28,632 nt of DNA, from the NCBI RefSeq assembly GCF_000485595.1, contig NW_014578722.1, forward strand, positions 38,865-67,496, in the 5' to 3' direction. Below are positions 21,023 through 28,438 of the stretch, piece by piece. The notes beneath the pieces were generated by a model. It did not search any database and was not told the DNA's origin. It saw nothing but the letters and a program-made list of their open reading frames with translations. Positions within the stretch are counted from its first letter, which is position 1. The number at the start of each line of letters is the position of its first letter. Position numbers and translations under genes: made by a program. The stretch is from Priapulus caudatus. Taxonomy: Eukaryota; Priapulida; Priapulimorpha; Priapulimorphida; Priapulidae.

Positions 21023-21434
21023 CCTTTAATTAGTGATGTCAACGATCATCGATTATACTTGATCATCGGTTGAACAGTGGCTCGAACCAAGCGCTTGTTT
21101 CGTTATCAAATCCATAATCGATTTCATAAAAAAAAAAAAAAAAAAAATTTTTAATTGGAAACTTGGAAGTGATGAGAGTCAGAGATTCATCGCTCTACTA
21201 TACGAGTTATCTTTTGTTAACATACATGTATATATACACACAGTGTAAACAGTGCAAAACAAACAGTAAACAGGGCTAAACAAGCACATAACATGCACAC
21301 ACATACTGCACACGACGTTACGCACACCCAGGCATTCAACACCCCGAGTAACGATTGTAAACCGATCTCGGTTACTTGGGTCCAACCGATGATCGATTAC
21401 GAAATTACAACCGATTGACAACACTACCTTTAAT
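21023..21434. mobile_element. 396-bp hAT-like MITE with perfect 8-bp target duplication
   Basis: The element at 21031-21426 starts TAGTGATGTCAACGATCATC and ends with the complement of TAGTGTTGTCAATCGG. It is flanked on both sides by CCTTTAAT (21023-21030, 21427-21434). An 8-bp duplication and TAGTG/CAGNG-type ends are typical of the hAT superfamily. The interior holds an A-rich run at 21128-21147 and a GTAAACAG/CACA-rich part, with no transposase. It is probably non-autonomous. Confidence 0.88.
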
Positions 21435-21849
21435 ACATAACCTAAATCTAATGATTGACAGTACCAGTCTTGTCTTACAAACTTGTACGTCTTGTCTGCA
21501 CCGGTTAGATACGGTTAGATGCCCAGTCATACTACTAATAGTAATACTGTTATAGACATATATACTATATACAGGGTTTCATTTTAAGGTGGCGCGATTG
21601 CGCTTCGCCGCTCCACCGCGCACCCGAATTGTGCAATGGTGCGCGCATCATCGCGCCTTCATAAAAGTGGTTGAAATCGCGCACCGAAAGTATGTCTATT
21701 ATGTTGAAATAGCGCTCCATAGAGTTCTCAATGTAGGGGGTACAAAAAGGTTAGCAACACACCAACAATTTGTGTGTGTAAGTAACTGAACGTATGGCAG
21801 AGGTACAGGTCTGGTTACTACCCTCTGGTTTATATATATATATATATAT
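21435..21849. other. Unassigned sequence with a possible lone hAT-type end and an AT microsatellite
   Basis: CAGGGTTTCATTTTAAGG at 21572 resembles a hAT terminus, followed by GC-rich sequence, but no matching opposite end was found. (TA)n occupies 21829-21849 just before the next element. Confidence 0.4.
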
Positions 21850-22762
21850 CAGTGCTCGAAATAAGCACGTTGTCCGGTGTCCGAGACAACCAGAATTTTG
21901 CGACAACCCTAACCAGTCTGAGACATGTTGTCCGGTGGAAACCAAGAAAAATGTGCGAAAAAGCCACTTTATTTAGTTTTTCTCAGGGGTTCTCCAAGAG
22001 CACTCATAAGCCTGGCGGTCCGCATTACTCTATGGTGTGGGAAAGCGACGCATACCAGCTGCTTTTTTCCAACACTGGTAATATGTCAGGTTTCTGATTT
22101 ATGAGAGAGTGAACTCGATTTGGAACCAGCAAACAGCAAGTTCACCCCTACATTTTGGTATTTTATTCCATTATTATTTTGAATTTCCGAATGGCTTTGC
22201 CCATGCAAAACAAACAACAGTGGGGATTCATTGTTGATCCGAAAGTTTAAAAGAGAATTGTTGTAGTCAGAATGAAGGCTGTACATGTACTCAAAAGTGC
22301 CGAAATACATCTCCTGCGATCTACATTTTCAAAATTTTCTGGGGGAGGACCCCATACCCCCTGCTTGTTTTCACCCCCTCGTTGGAATTTAGATCGCACT
22401 GAACACATTATTACTCTAGGAGCAGAGAAAAATGAACAGAAAATGTCGCCTTTCGCATGGCACCCAAAACAAAGATTGCAGAGAAGGTAGAGGAGCCGTA
22501 GGGTGTGGAGAGGGAGGCGGAGGAGCCATTAAAATATTAAGTCATCCACTACTTTGCGTAGTTTCTGATTTTGGCCCCCTTGTTAAAAAATCCTGGCTAC
22601 ACCAGTGTTTTTGGGTTTTTCTGACCATTATTATTATGTGATTGAAAATAGGAGATTTTGGGGATATTTTTATGGGACAATCAGAAATTGTTGCGGACAA
22701 CCCGATTTGATGCCTGGGTTGTCCGCAGGACAACCACATTTTTTTCCTTATTTCGAGCACTG
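21850..22762. mobile_element. 913-bp TIR element (CAGTGCTCGAAATAAG ends)
   Basis: The first 16 bases, CAGTGCTCGAAATAAG, are the exact reverse complement of the last 16. Both ends are followed inward by a GTTGTCC...GGACAAC type sequence. TATAT borders it on both sides, but it sits beside a (TA)n tract, so the target duplication is not decisive. The CAGNG end fits hAT. The interior includes a block (about 22075-22218) shared in inverted orientation with 25062-25212 and a GGGGGAGGACCCC hairpin near 22340. No transposase is visible. Confidence 0.8.
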
Positions 22763-23640
22763 TATATAAATACAACTAAACAACAGCATCCAAATACAGG
22801 TACCTATACCTATAGTAGAGAAATCGGTACCAAATCGGTGTCTTACTCCTTTGTCATTATACGCTCCTGATATATATATATATATATATCACCATATACA
22901 GCATGTATACCACCTACTCAGGCTACATAGTAGACTGTCCAGTACTTTATATGCTCTATCAACCCACAGGCCCCTAGCCTAACCCTAATGAGTGCATGAT
23001 CATACATATTGAAGATTAGGAACGCGTTAACCCAACATGAAAAACATACTAGCTACAATGCAAAGACTAATATAAGTAAGTATTTGTTTCAGATTAGCTC
23101 CATTGCCCTCCAAGAAATGGTAATAACTAATAATAGTAATATATTGAAAATGTGAATGAATGTATTGAAATGATATTAATCTCGCAGCCTGGTCAAGCTT
23201 AGCTGGTAAACGTTTCGCATTAGCTGTTGATTTGAAATATACTTATACAACGAAGATACATTAGGGTAACTGAACTGATTCTGAATCTGCTAATAAAAAA
23301 ACATACCATACGAGCTAGCTAGGTTGTCTCAACGTAGTCCGATTCATCAAAATGATCTCGACACGCACGCGCGTACTTGGAAGGTCTCAGAGTAGTTATT
23401 TTCTCATCGTCTCACAGCTCTAATCCAAACACGTCGCTGCTTGAAACGTACAGGGAAAGCATGTCCTCCCCCTCTTCCCACAATGTAGTACACAATATTC
23501 GGTTGGCATTGTCCCAGGTAAAAACAACACCGAGTTGAAAACAGAACACGCTACGTACAGTACAGTTTTCACTTGTAAACACTGCGCAGCAGTTGTTGCG
23601 CAGGACCGAGTTGCTTATCAGCGCCCCCTATATGCCTATT
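22763..23640. other. Unassigned intergenic DNA upstream of the RPL37A promoter candidate
   Basis: AT-rich sequence with a (TA)n microsatellite at 22869-22890 (itself inside a TGATATA...TATATCA palindrome). An ATG followed by a GTAATA donor-like site at 23116 could be read as an alternative first exon. No other gene signal was seen. Confidence 0.45.
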
Positions 23641-23699
23641 GTTTTCGAATGTACCTCATTGCCGTGAGAGCCATCGTACTATTTCTGTAGTATTTTCTA

Positions 23700-23713
23700 G
23701 CAAGTCTTTTCCG
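23700..23713 (+). promoter_or_regulatory. TCT-type initiator / 5'TOP start candidate
   Basis: GTCTTTTCCG places a C at 23706 followed by an uninterrupted pyrimidine run, the form of the TCT initiator and 5' terminal oligopyrimidine tract known from ribosomal-protein genes. A 35-nt leader then leads to ATG at 23741. It is in the right place and orientation for the RPL37A exon at 25754. The start site is inferred. Confidence 0.5.
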
Positions 23714-23747
23714 TTTCGGGTTTTCTGTGCCTCGCTAAACATGGCGG
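23706..23747 (+). CDS. Candidate exon 1 of RPL37A (leader plus start codon), donor unresolved
   Basis: In many animals the first RPL37A exon carries only a short TOP leader and the ATG, with a phase-0 intron before the Ala codon; exon 2 here begins exactly at that point (GCC AAG). The candidate has the leader and AACATGGCG but the nearest GT donor (G|GTAAAG at 23748) comes four bases after ATG, which would leave exon 2 out of frame. Ending at ATG would require a GC donor with poor consensus. So either the donor is non-canonical, the assembly has an error, or this is the start of another transcript. The direct reading ends after 12 codons at TGA. Confidence 0.35.
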
Positions 23748-23893
23748 GTAAAGCTGATTGGAAAGTTGATATGCTGTGAGAATTAGCAGATTATACTGTG
23801 AATTAAGAGATACATTCTAGTTTAGAAGCAGGACAACTGTGAGTTAACGTTCATATTTTAAACAAGGCAATTCAAAGGTGGTAATAGAATAGT

Positions 23894-23899
23894 TTTATT
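23894..23899 (-). terminator. Polyadenylation signal AATAAA on the minus strand
   Basis: AATAAA lies 15-20 bases beyond the TAA stop of the minus-strand ORF ending at 23914. The close spacing supports, but does not prove, a real transcript end. Confidence 0.4.
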
Positions 23900-23913
23900 T
23901 GAAATATACAGAG

Positions 23914-24135
23914 TTATTCATCTAGATCTGCAGAGGTGATAGGTTTTTTGTATGGAAGGGTGTCAGGCTGTATAGACAATCCATTGCACAGCGTGGTCGG
24001 GCTAGTATTTGGGGTACTTGTATATAAGACAGCCGAGTCGGTACAGTTTGTGTTAAGGTTTGGGACAGGGTGACTGTTTGTACTTGTGTGTGGTCTGCAG
24101 TGCATGCGTAGTCTAGGACGTTTACTCATTAGTGG
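23914..24135 (-). CDS. Possible short ORF or last exon of an unrecognised gene
   Basis: An ATG at 24133-24135 (MSKRPRLRMHCRPH...) opens a 73-codon frame ending ...LPYKKPITSADLDE and TAA, followed at once by AATAAA. The composition is polar, Thr/Ser/Pro/Asn-rich with a basic start, and the frame stays open upstream to 24375, where it crosses GC-rich sequence that looks non-coding. The coding stretch QPDTLPYK contains an 18-bp exact match to 26093-26110. I recognise no domain. It lies antisense inside the presumed RPL37A intron. It could be a retrocopy fragment or chance. Confidence 0.3.
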   Translation of the reverse strand, partial: PLMSKRPRLRMHCRPHTSTNSHPVPNLNTNCTDSAVLYTSTPNTSPTTLCNGLSIQPDTLPYKKPITSADLDE

Positions 24136-24589
24136 TACCGTAAAAATACACGCATTCGTGGGCCTGGTCGAATGGGAATTCTTGACGATCGATTCCCGCG
24201 CTGTCAAACTTTTATTGTGGTGGAATTTAAACGGGGCGCAACGATTGAAACGGGGGGGGGGGAGTTTCCACAAACGGGGCGGGCGCGCCCGGCTTGCGCA
24301 ATGTAGGGAGAACCCTGAATGTCCAAAGAAAATTTGGCGGACGTGCAACCGCATGAATCTTAAAAATAAGAACATGCGTTAATATCTTTAATTTTGAACC
24401 TCAGACTGCAGACTCCCTCTTTTTTAATTCCGTTGTACTCCCGTGTTCAAAAGTTAATTTCTACCCCTGCACAGTACGTACAGTACATGATAATTTGCGT
24501 ATATTTTACTTTATTATCTTATCCTTATACCTAGAAAGTTTTTGCAGCCTGTTATTTAAAAGCAGCAGCATGAGTTTTTGCCATTTGTT

Positions 24590-24750
24590 CATGTGATGAT
24601 GTGTACTACTGGCGAGTGCTGGGTGAACTTTGACCTAACGTCGGTCGCTGTCGTTGTAGTGTGTTTGCGCCAGTCGCCGCGACTTTTGTCATTTGGCGTT
24701 ACGTTCGATCGCTGTCGCTGCAATGTCTTGACCAGTGTTTGCCACTGAGC
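24590..24750 (-). repeat. Dispersed repeat, related to 27765-27868
   Basis: The reverse complement reads GACAGCGATCGAACGTAACG, then AAAGTCGCGGCGACTGGCGC, then GACAGCGACCGACGTTAGG, the same order as the sequence at 27775-27850. Two internal subunits match the 63-bp tandem duplication there. The family is unknown. Confidence 0.7.
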
Positions 24751-24892
24751 AGAAAAAGCTGTAGGCCTGCAGGGCCTATAGCTCTTAAAAGCTGCAGGCC
24801 TGCCAATTTTGGAGAAAATTACAGTAATAAAACTGCATATCATGTTCTTCCTTGTGTTTATTAGTCATTTTCAATGTCCATAATCATAATCC

Positions 24893-25320
24893 CCAGGGTT
24901 CTCCAAGCTTATTCATTATAGCATTGGGGTGCTGCTCAGTGCTAGGGGGGTCTGGGGGCATGCCTTCCCGGAAAATGTTTGAATTGTAGAAGCTCTGAGA
25001 TGCAATCTCATTATCTGGGACACTGTGTGTGTAAATTTGAAGCACTGCATGTGGGGTGAAAATGTTTGTTTTGCATGGGCAAAGCCATTGGAAAATTCAA
25101 AATAATAATGGAATAAAAATACCAAAATGTAGGGGTGAACTTGCTGGTTTGCTGGTTCGAAATCGAGTTCACCTCTCATAAATCAGAAAACCTGACATAT
25201 ACCAGTGTTGGAAATAGTAGCTGGTCCCATAGTCTCTGACTGGTAACTTTTCAGCAGGGCTGGCTAATTTTCTAGAAAATTACTGTAGCTTATATTGCGG
25301 ATTCAGAATTTTTTTTAATC
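24893..25320. repeat. Dispersed repeat sharing an inverted block with 22075-22218
   Basis: 25062-25212 is the reverse complement of 22075-22218 with only scattered differences (landmarks TTTGCATGGGCAAAGCCATT, ACCAAAATGTAGGGGTGAAC, CTCATAAATCAGAAA). It begins CAGGGTTCTCCAAG, a possible element end, and contains a GGGGGGTCTGGGGGCATGCC stem. No opposite terminus was found. Confidence 0.65.
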
Positions 25321-25339
25321 AGGACCGGTTGGATTTTTA

Positions 25340-25450
25340 GCTCATCTGACATAGTCAGATGCAGCTTGTAGAATCGCATGATCGTTCGTCCGTCCGTCCG
25401 TCAACAGTTGGGCACAAATCTTAACCGCTCGACGTACGGTCACGATATTC
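25340..25450. repeat. Dispersed repeat with CATCTGAC hairpin and GTCC iterations
   Basis: CATCTGACATAGTCAGATG (25343-25361) is a near-perfect hairpin. (GTCC)n at about 25387-25401 follows, then TCAACAGTTGGGCAC. I associate this combination with a short interspersed repeat of marine invertebrates, from memory and without a database check. Confidence 0.5.
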
Positions 25451-25499
25451 AGGACGTGGGGGGGGGGTAATCCGAAAACGAGTTGGGATGCCGAAGCTG

Positions 25500-25522
25500 G
25501 GGGTCAAAGGTCAAAGGTCAAG
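25500..25522 (+). promoter_or_regulatory. Three AGGTCA half-sites spaced by one base
   Basis: GGGTCA A AGGTCA A AGGTCA gives two overlapping DR1 elements, the binding form used by RXR, HNF4 and COUP-type nuclear receptors. It may simply be part of the adjoining repeat. Confidence 0.35.
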
Positions 25523-25603
25523 AGGTGTAAAATAAGGGGGAACATTCACTCCTTAACTTAAGGTATAGGGAGGAAATGCATAGATAACACTAAAAATTAA
25601 AAA

Positions 25604-25670
25604 CTGCCGGGCATTTAGGAAATCGAAGACCGTGCCCGGCAGCCGTCAGATATATGCCGGCTGCCGGGCA
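25604..25670. repeat. CTGCCGGGCA inverted and direct repeats
   Basis: CTGCCGGGCA at 25604 pairs with TGCCCGGCAG at 25633-25642 (19-base loop), and a third direct copy lies at 25661. This is probably part of a small dispersed element ending before the exon. Confidence 0.6.
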
Positions 25671-25753
25671 TATAGCCACTCTGAAATATTTATGTTTGAC
25701 TGATACGCGTGGTCAAGTACAAACCTAAATTACACATGATTTTGCTTTTGTAG

Positions 25754-25882
25754 GCCAAGAGGACAAAAAAGGTCGGCATTGTCGGAAAGTATGGCACGCG
25801 TTACGGTGCTTCACTGCGTAAGATGATAAAGAAAATGGAAATCACACAGCACTCGAAGTACACCTGTACGTTTTGTGGAAAA
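25754..25882 (+). CDS. RPL37A: Ribosomal protein eL43 (RPL37A), coding exon 2
   Basis: The 43 codons read [18 protein letters not shown], then [20 protein letters not shown] and TFCGK, which matches residues 2-44 of animal eL43, a small zinc-ribbon protein of the 60S ribosomal subunit that contacts 28S rRNA. The first metal-binding pair (C..C in CTFC) is present. The second pair and the C-terminal half of this roughly 92-residue protein must lie in later exons. The exon is bounded by TTTTGTAG and GTAAGT and both junctions are phase 0, the upstream codon being an in-frame TAG, so it must start at this acceptor. There are no frameshifts or stops, which argues for a working gene rather than a processed pseudogene. 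I did not find exon 3 before 28632. Confidence 0.95.
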
Positions 25883-26115
25883 GTAAGTGATGGAGTGCCG
25901 TATGCACAATCCTAGTTTGGGACATCGGTCCTTATTTTCGTAAATGTACTAAACTAGCCTCCTCGTATTCGCGCATTTCCGGTTTTGGTTTTCATTTTAG
26001 TCATTCTTGAGATTGGTGACAAAAAAACTAATAAAAAGTTTAGGGGTAAGGTTAAATCGGCCAGGCTCTCTGACTGTTACACGTCGTAGGATCCTGACAC
26101 CCTTCCATACGAAAT
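25883..26115 (+). other. Start of intron following RPL37A exon 2
   Basis: GTAAGTGATGG is a strong donor. The following sequence is AT-rich and contains 26093-26110, an 18-bp exact match (other strand) to the ORF at 23914-24135. A CGTCGTAG precedes it, like a splice acceptor. No further RPL37A exon is visible. Confidence 0.5.
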
Positions 26116-26702
26116 GTCTGGTTCAGGGCTCGAATTAAACGACTGTTCCGACGGCAATTGCTGTCGGTGCCCCTGAAAATCTGACCCGACTGACGGCTGT
26201 CACCTGCCTTGCCCTTTTGTGTAATTGCCGTTGGTGCCGTTTAATCTACTGCCCTAGTTTCGTTTTTAGTCGAGTCAACATAACGTGCGCGCGCGTGTGC
26301 TGTAGTTGCAAATGATGAGCTTGAAACCGATAGTCGCAGGAGGAAATAATAATTGCATCGGAGAATTATTCGCTCCTGATAGCGGGCATGTTAAGTTTCT
26401 TGTTACTGTACTTCCATTAGCAGAGGGGTGTACAGGGGTCGGTGTTACGGTGTAAGCTTACATGTGGGCATATTGTTTTGTACATTAAAAGCAAGACTAT
26501 GTTGATATAATAATTCGTTATGAGTTTTCCTTTATTTTACAAAAGTGCCTTGGTGCCCTTCTCAAATTTTGGTGCCCTTGGTGTCTTTTTAAAATTGCCT
26601 CTGTGCTCTTCCATTTTAGAGAAAATTCAAAGAAATTTCTCACATGCCCTAAAAAGATTTGCTTTGCCCTTCTCGTCGCTTAATTAGAGCCCTGGTCTGG
26701 TT
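26116..26702. mobile_element. 571-bp hAT-like element with perfect 8-bp target duplication
   Basis: The element (26124-26694) has ends CAGGGCTCGAATTAAACGAC and the complement of CAGGGCTCTAATTAAGCGAC (17 of 20 matching). GTCTGGTT flanks it on both sides (26116-26123, 26695-26702). The 8-bp duplication and CAGGG termini place it in the hAT superfamily. The interior repeats GGTGCC(C/G) and TTGCC-type motifs near both ends, extending the inverted similarity. There is no transposase ORF, so it is non-autonomous. The intact duplication suggests a fairly recent insertion. Confidence 0.92.
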
Positions 26703-26836
26703 GCTTGTAAACAAACTCCGAATTTCGTAAAATTTCGTAAATAAAACAATCGTATTACCACATTTGACCTCACCTGTTACATGTTGCAACTATCGTTACA
26801 CTTCTTAATTATTATTTACCTCGAAATACACGTTAA
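26703..26836. other. AT-rich spacer
   Basis: Contains a tandem AATTTCGTAAA motif (26723-26741). Nothing else was seen. Confidence 0.5.
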
Positions 26837-27229
26837 AATAAGATAATTTCGAACACATGGTCCAACAGCTTTACTTTTGAACGTTTGGCAAACGTCATTC
26901 TGGATGTTCTTATGTCTCTGTTTGTACGCGACAATTCACGAACTTTCGCTACGTATTTAATGGGATATCTATTGGAAAATGGCGGCGTTTGTTCAGAGTT
27001 TCATCTTATCAATTCTAATAATTACTCGCTGGCACGTAAATACATGCTCAGTGATAGCGCACATATAATAAATCGAGGCGTGGAAGTACAGAGAAGCGAT
27101 AAGAATAATAAAAAGTTAGATAATTTTATGTTTAATAGCAGCGCACGTCATGCCGAACAATATTCTATTGCGTCGGCTTGTAACCCTCTCGCCAACGTAG
27201 TGTTAAGCGAGAAGGGAACTTGTGGCTAA
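26837..27229 (+). CDS. Orphan ORF fragment A
   Basis: An open frame from just after a TAA at 26834-26836 to TAG-like closure at 27227-27229. It has no upstream ATG (the first ATG is near 26911), so it looks like the C-terminal part of a longer protein or a decayed copy. It is protein-like: FERLANVILDVLMSLFVRDN, YLMGYLLENGG, ARKYMLSDSAHIINRGVEV, and a tail with CNPLANVVLSEKGTCG. No repeat bias, AT-rich codon use. The next ORF starts 27 bp downstream, tighter than usual for animal genes. I recognise no family. A fragment of an integrated large-DNA-virus or mobile-element gene is one possibility; an ancient host exon is another. Confidence 0.35.
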   Translation, partial: NKIISNTWSNSFTFERLANVILDVLMSLFVRDNSRTFATYLMGYLLENGGVCSEFHLINSNNYSLARKYMLSDSAHIINRGVEVQRSDKNNKKLDNFMFNSSARHAEQYSIASACNPLANVVLSEKGTCG

Positions 27230-27256
27230 GGTTAAGGTATACTTTTTTTTGTCAAA

Positions 27257-27463
27257 ATGGACGCCATTTTAAATTTAAATTTCATAAAAAGTCTGGACAA
27301 GTACGTCAAATTTCACACAGAAGTAACAGAACTCCAGATAAATATTGCGGTGTATCTATGTAATGTAAATGAAGCCGCACGCTTTAAGTTAGCTCTTGTA
27401 TCGTACAGTTGCTGCAGGGCTATAGAACATTCTATTACGAATGCTAGGGACGAAACCCGCTGA
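27257..27463 (+). CDS. Orphan ORF fragment B, partly duplicated in inverted orientation
   Basis: ATG at 27257 opens 68 codons beginning MDAILNLNFIKSLDKYVKFH and ending ITNARDETR before TGA. The predicted product is mixed helical with no signal peptide or membrane segment. Its last 17 or so codons lie in the left arm (27403-27451) of an inverted repeat whose right arm (27672-27720) encodes nearly the same peptide on the other strand. Spacing and codon use resemble the preceding ORF, so both may derive from one compact source. The family is unknown, and the ORF may be truncated by the rearrangement. Confidence 0.35.
   Translation: MDAILNLNFIKSLDKYVKFHTEVTELQINIAVYLCNVNEAARFKLALVSYSCCRAIEHSITNARDETR
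27385..27451 (+). repeat. Inverted repeat IR1, left arm
   Basis: 27403-27451 is the reverse complement of 27672-27720 with two mismatches in 49 bp. Similarity extends outward to about 27385 with one 10-bp indel. Confidence 0.88.
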
Positions 27464-27540
27464 CTGGCGCTGCTGCAGCGCCACCAACAATGGCCTTTGA
27501 AGTTCGTAAATAATGTTCGTTCACAAGAAATACCGCAAGC

Positions 27541-27640
27541 AGACCATTTCAACGATAGTTGGAGGTTAAATTTTAGTAGCTGATATAACTTGAGACATAT
27601 TCACTTGAGATAAGAGGCATTAATTGCCTACCACAGACGC
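27541..27640 (+). repeat. Inverted repeat IR2, left arm (perfect 100 bp)
   Basis: Exact reverse complement of 28339-28438 over all 100 bases (AGACCATTTCAACGATAGTT ... CCACAGACGC). Pairing stops sharply at both ends and no target duplication is visible outside. The arm lies inside the IR1 loop. Confidence 0.95.
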
Positions 27641-27671
27641 TTTATAATCGCGAGTAACCGTGAATAAGTTG

Positions 27672-27744
27672 GTCCCTAGCATTCGTAATAGAATGTTCTA
27701 TAGCACTGCGGCAACTGTACGCGGGCTATAGTACTAGAGCTAGC
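27672..27744 (-). repeat. Inverted repeat IR1, right arm
   Basis: Partner of 27385-27451. It includes GTCCCTAGCATTCGTAATAG and, beyond 27720, GCTAGCTTAAAAG, which matches the left arm's AGTTAGCTC region. Confidence 0.85.
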
Positions 27745-27760
27745 TTAAAAGTTAAAGGCC

Positions 27761-27868
27761 AAGACACACTGCAGCCACAGCGACCGACCGTAACGACAAA
27801 CGACAAAGTCGCGGCGACTGGCGCAGCCACACTGCAGCCACAGCGACCGACCGTAACGACAAACGACT
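27761..27868 (+). repeat. 63-bp tandem duplication within a dispersed repeat
   Basis: CACACTGCAGCCACAGCGAC through TAACGACAAACGAC occurs at 27765 and again 63 bp later, nearly identical. The block is related to 24590-24750 on the opposite strand. Confidence 0.85.
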
Positions 27869-28312
27869 TTTCAGAAAATTGCACACGCGCGCAACAATGA
27901 CTGGCGACAACCTCGACGACAAAAATATTTAGGAATGTTTCTATTCTCCAGCGACAGTCGCGAGCGACACTTTACAAATAGCCAATCGCAGCCGTTTCCA
28001 TCGGCACGTGACATGACGATCACGTCATAAATAACCCATAATGCTAGCCAAGACGTGGACTGGTCTCCGGCGCTAAACTCGCGCCGCATGTCACAAACAA
28101 TGGGGCCACGAACCAGTCTAACCAAAGCGTGCAAGCTAGACACAGCAGGGTGCGAAATTAATGGGAGTCCGGAGTCAAATACTCCCTGATTTACTGTCGG
28201 ACTCCCTGATTTGACATATATGCAGGAGTCTGTGTGACTCCCTGAAAATTCTGCCATACTAACTACTTCAGTCCAGAGCATGCCTCGCGGAATTACCGTA
28301 TTTTTTCAGCTA
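27869..28312. other. IR2 interior with a possible hAT-type end
   Basis: No gene was recognised. CAGGGTGCGAAATTAATGGG at 28146 looks like a hAT-type terminus and is followed by an ACTCCCTGATTT motif repeated at 28179 and 28200, but no partner end was found. A minus-strand frame of 136 codons (27871-28281) crosses these repeats and is not supported. Confidence 0.4.
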
Positions 28313-28338
28313 ATGTCAGGGTCAGGGTCAGGGTTAGG
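28313..28338. repeat. Telomere-like GTCAGG/TTAGGG repeat
   Basis: Three TCAGGG units then TTAGGG, directly adjoining the right arm of IR2. Too short and interstitial to be a telomere. Confidence 0.7.
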
Positions 28339-28438
28339 GCGTCTGTGGTAGGCAATTAATGCCTCTTATCTCAAGTGAATATGTCTCAAGTTATATCAGC
28401 TACTAAAATTTAACCTCCAACTATCGTTGAAATGGTCT
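28339..28438 (-). repeat. Inverted repeat IR2, right arm (perfect 100 bp)
   Basis: Exact reverse complement of 27541-27640. The spacer between arms is 698 bp. Confidence 0.95.

Larger units (their letters stand above)
23748..25753 (+). other. Presumed first intron of RPL37A (about 2 kb)
   Basis: Ends in a good polypyrimidine tract and acceptor (TTTTGCTTTTGTAG). It contains a possible minus-strand gene end, a G-run (24251-24260), and several dispersed repeats listed separately. The boundaries at the 5' side depend on the uncertain exon 1. Confidence 0.4.

Noticed and set aside
21839-22770. 8-bp target duplication for the 913-bp element
   Set aside because: The flanks are TATAT on both sides, but one flank is a (TA)n microsatellite, so a match there has no weight.
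23914-24375. Full 153-codon minus-strand protein
   Set aside because: The upstream half crosses GC-rich, G-run sequence with unnatural Arg/Pro composition. Only the last 73 codons from the internal ATG look possibly coding.
27871-28281. 136-codon minus-strand ORF inside IR2
   Set aside because: Crosses the repeated ACTCCCTGATTT motif and a possible hAT end. No conserved motif and no transcript signal.
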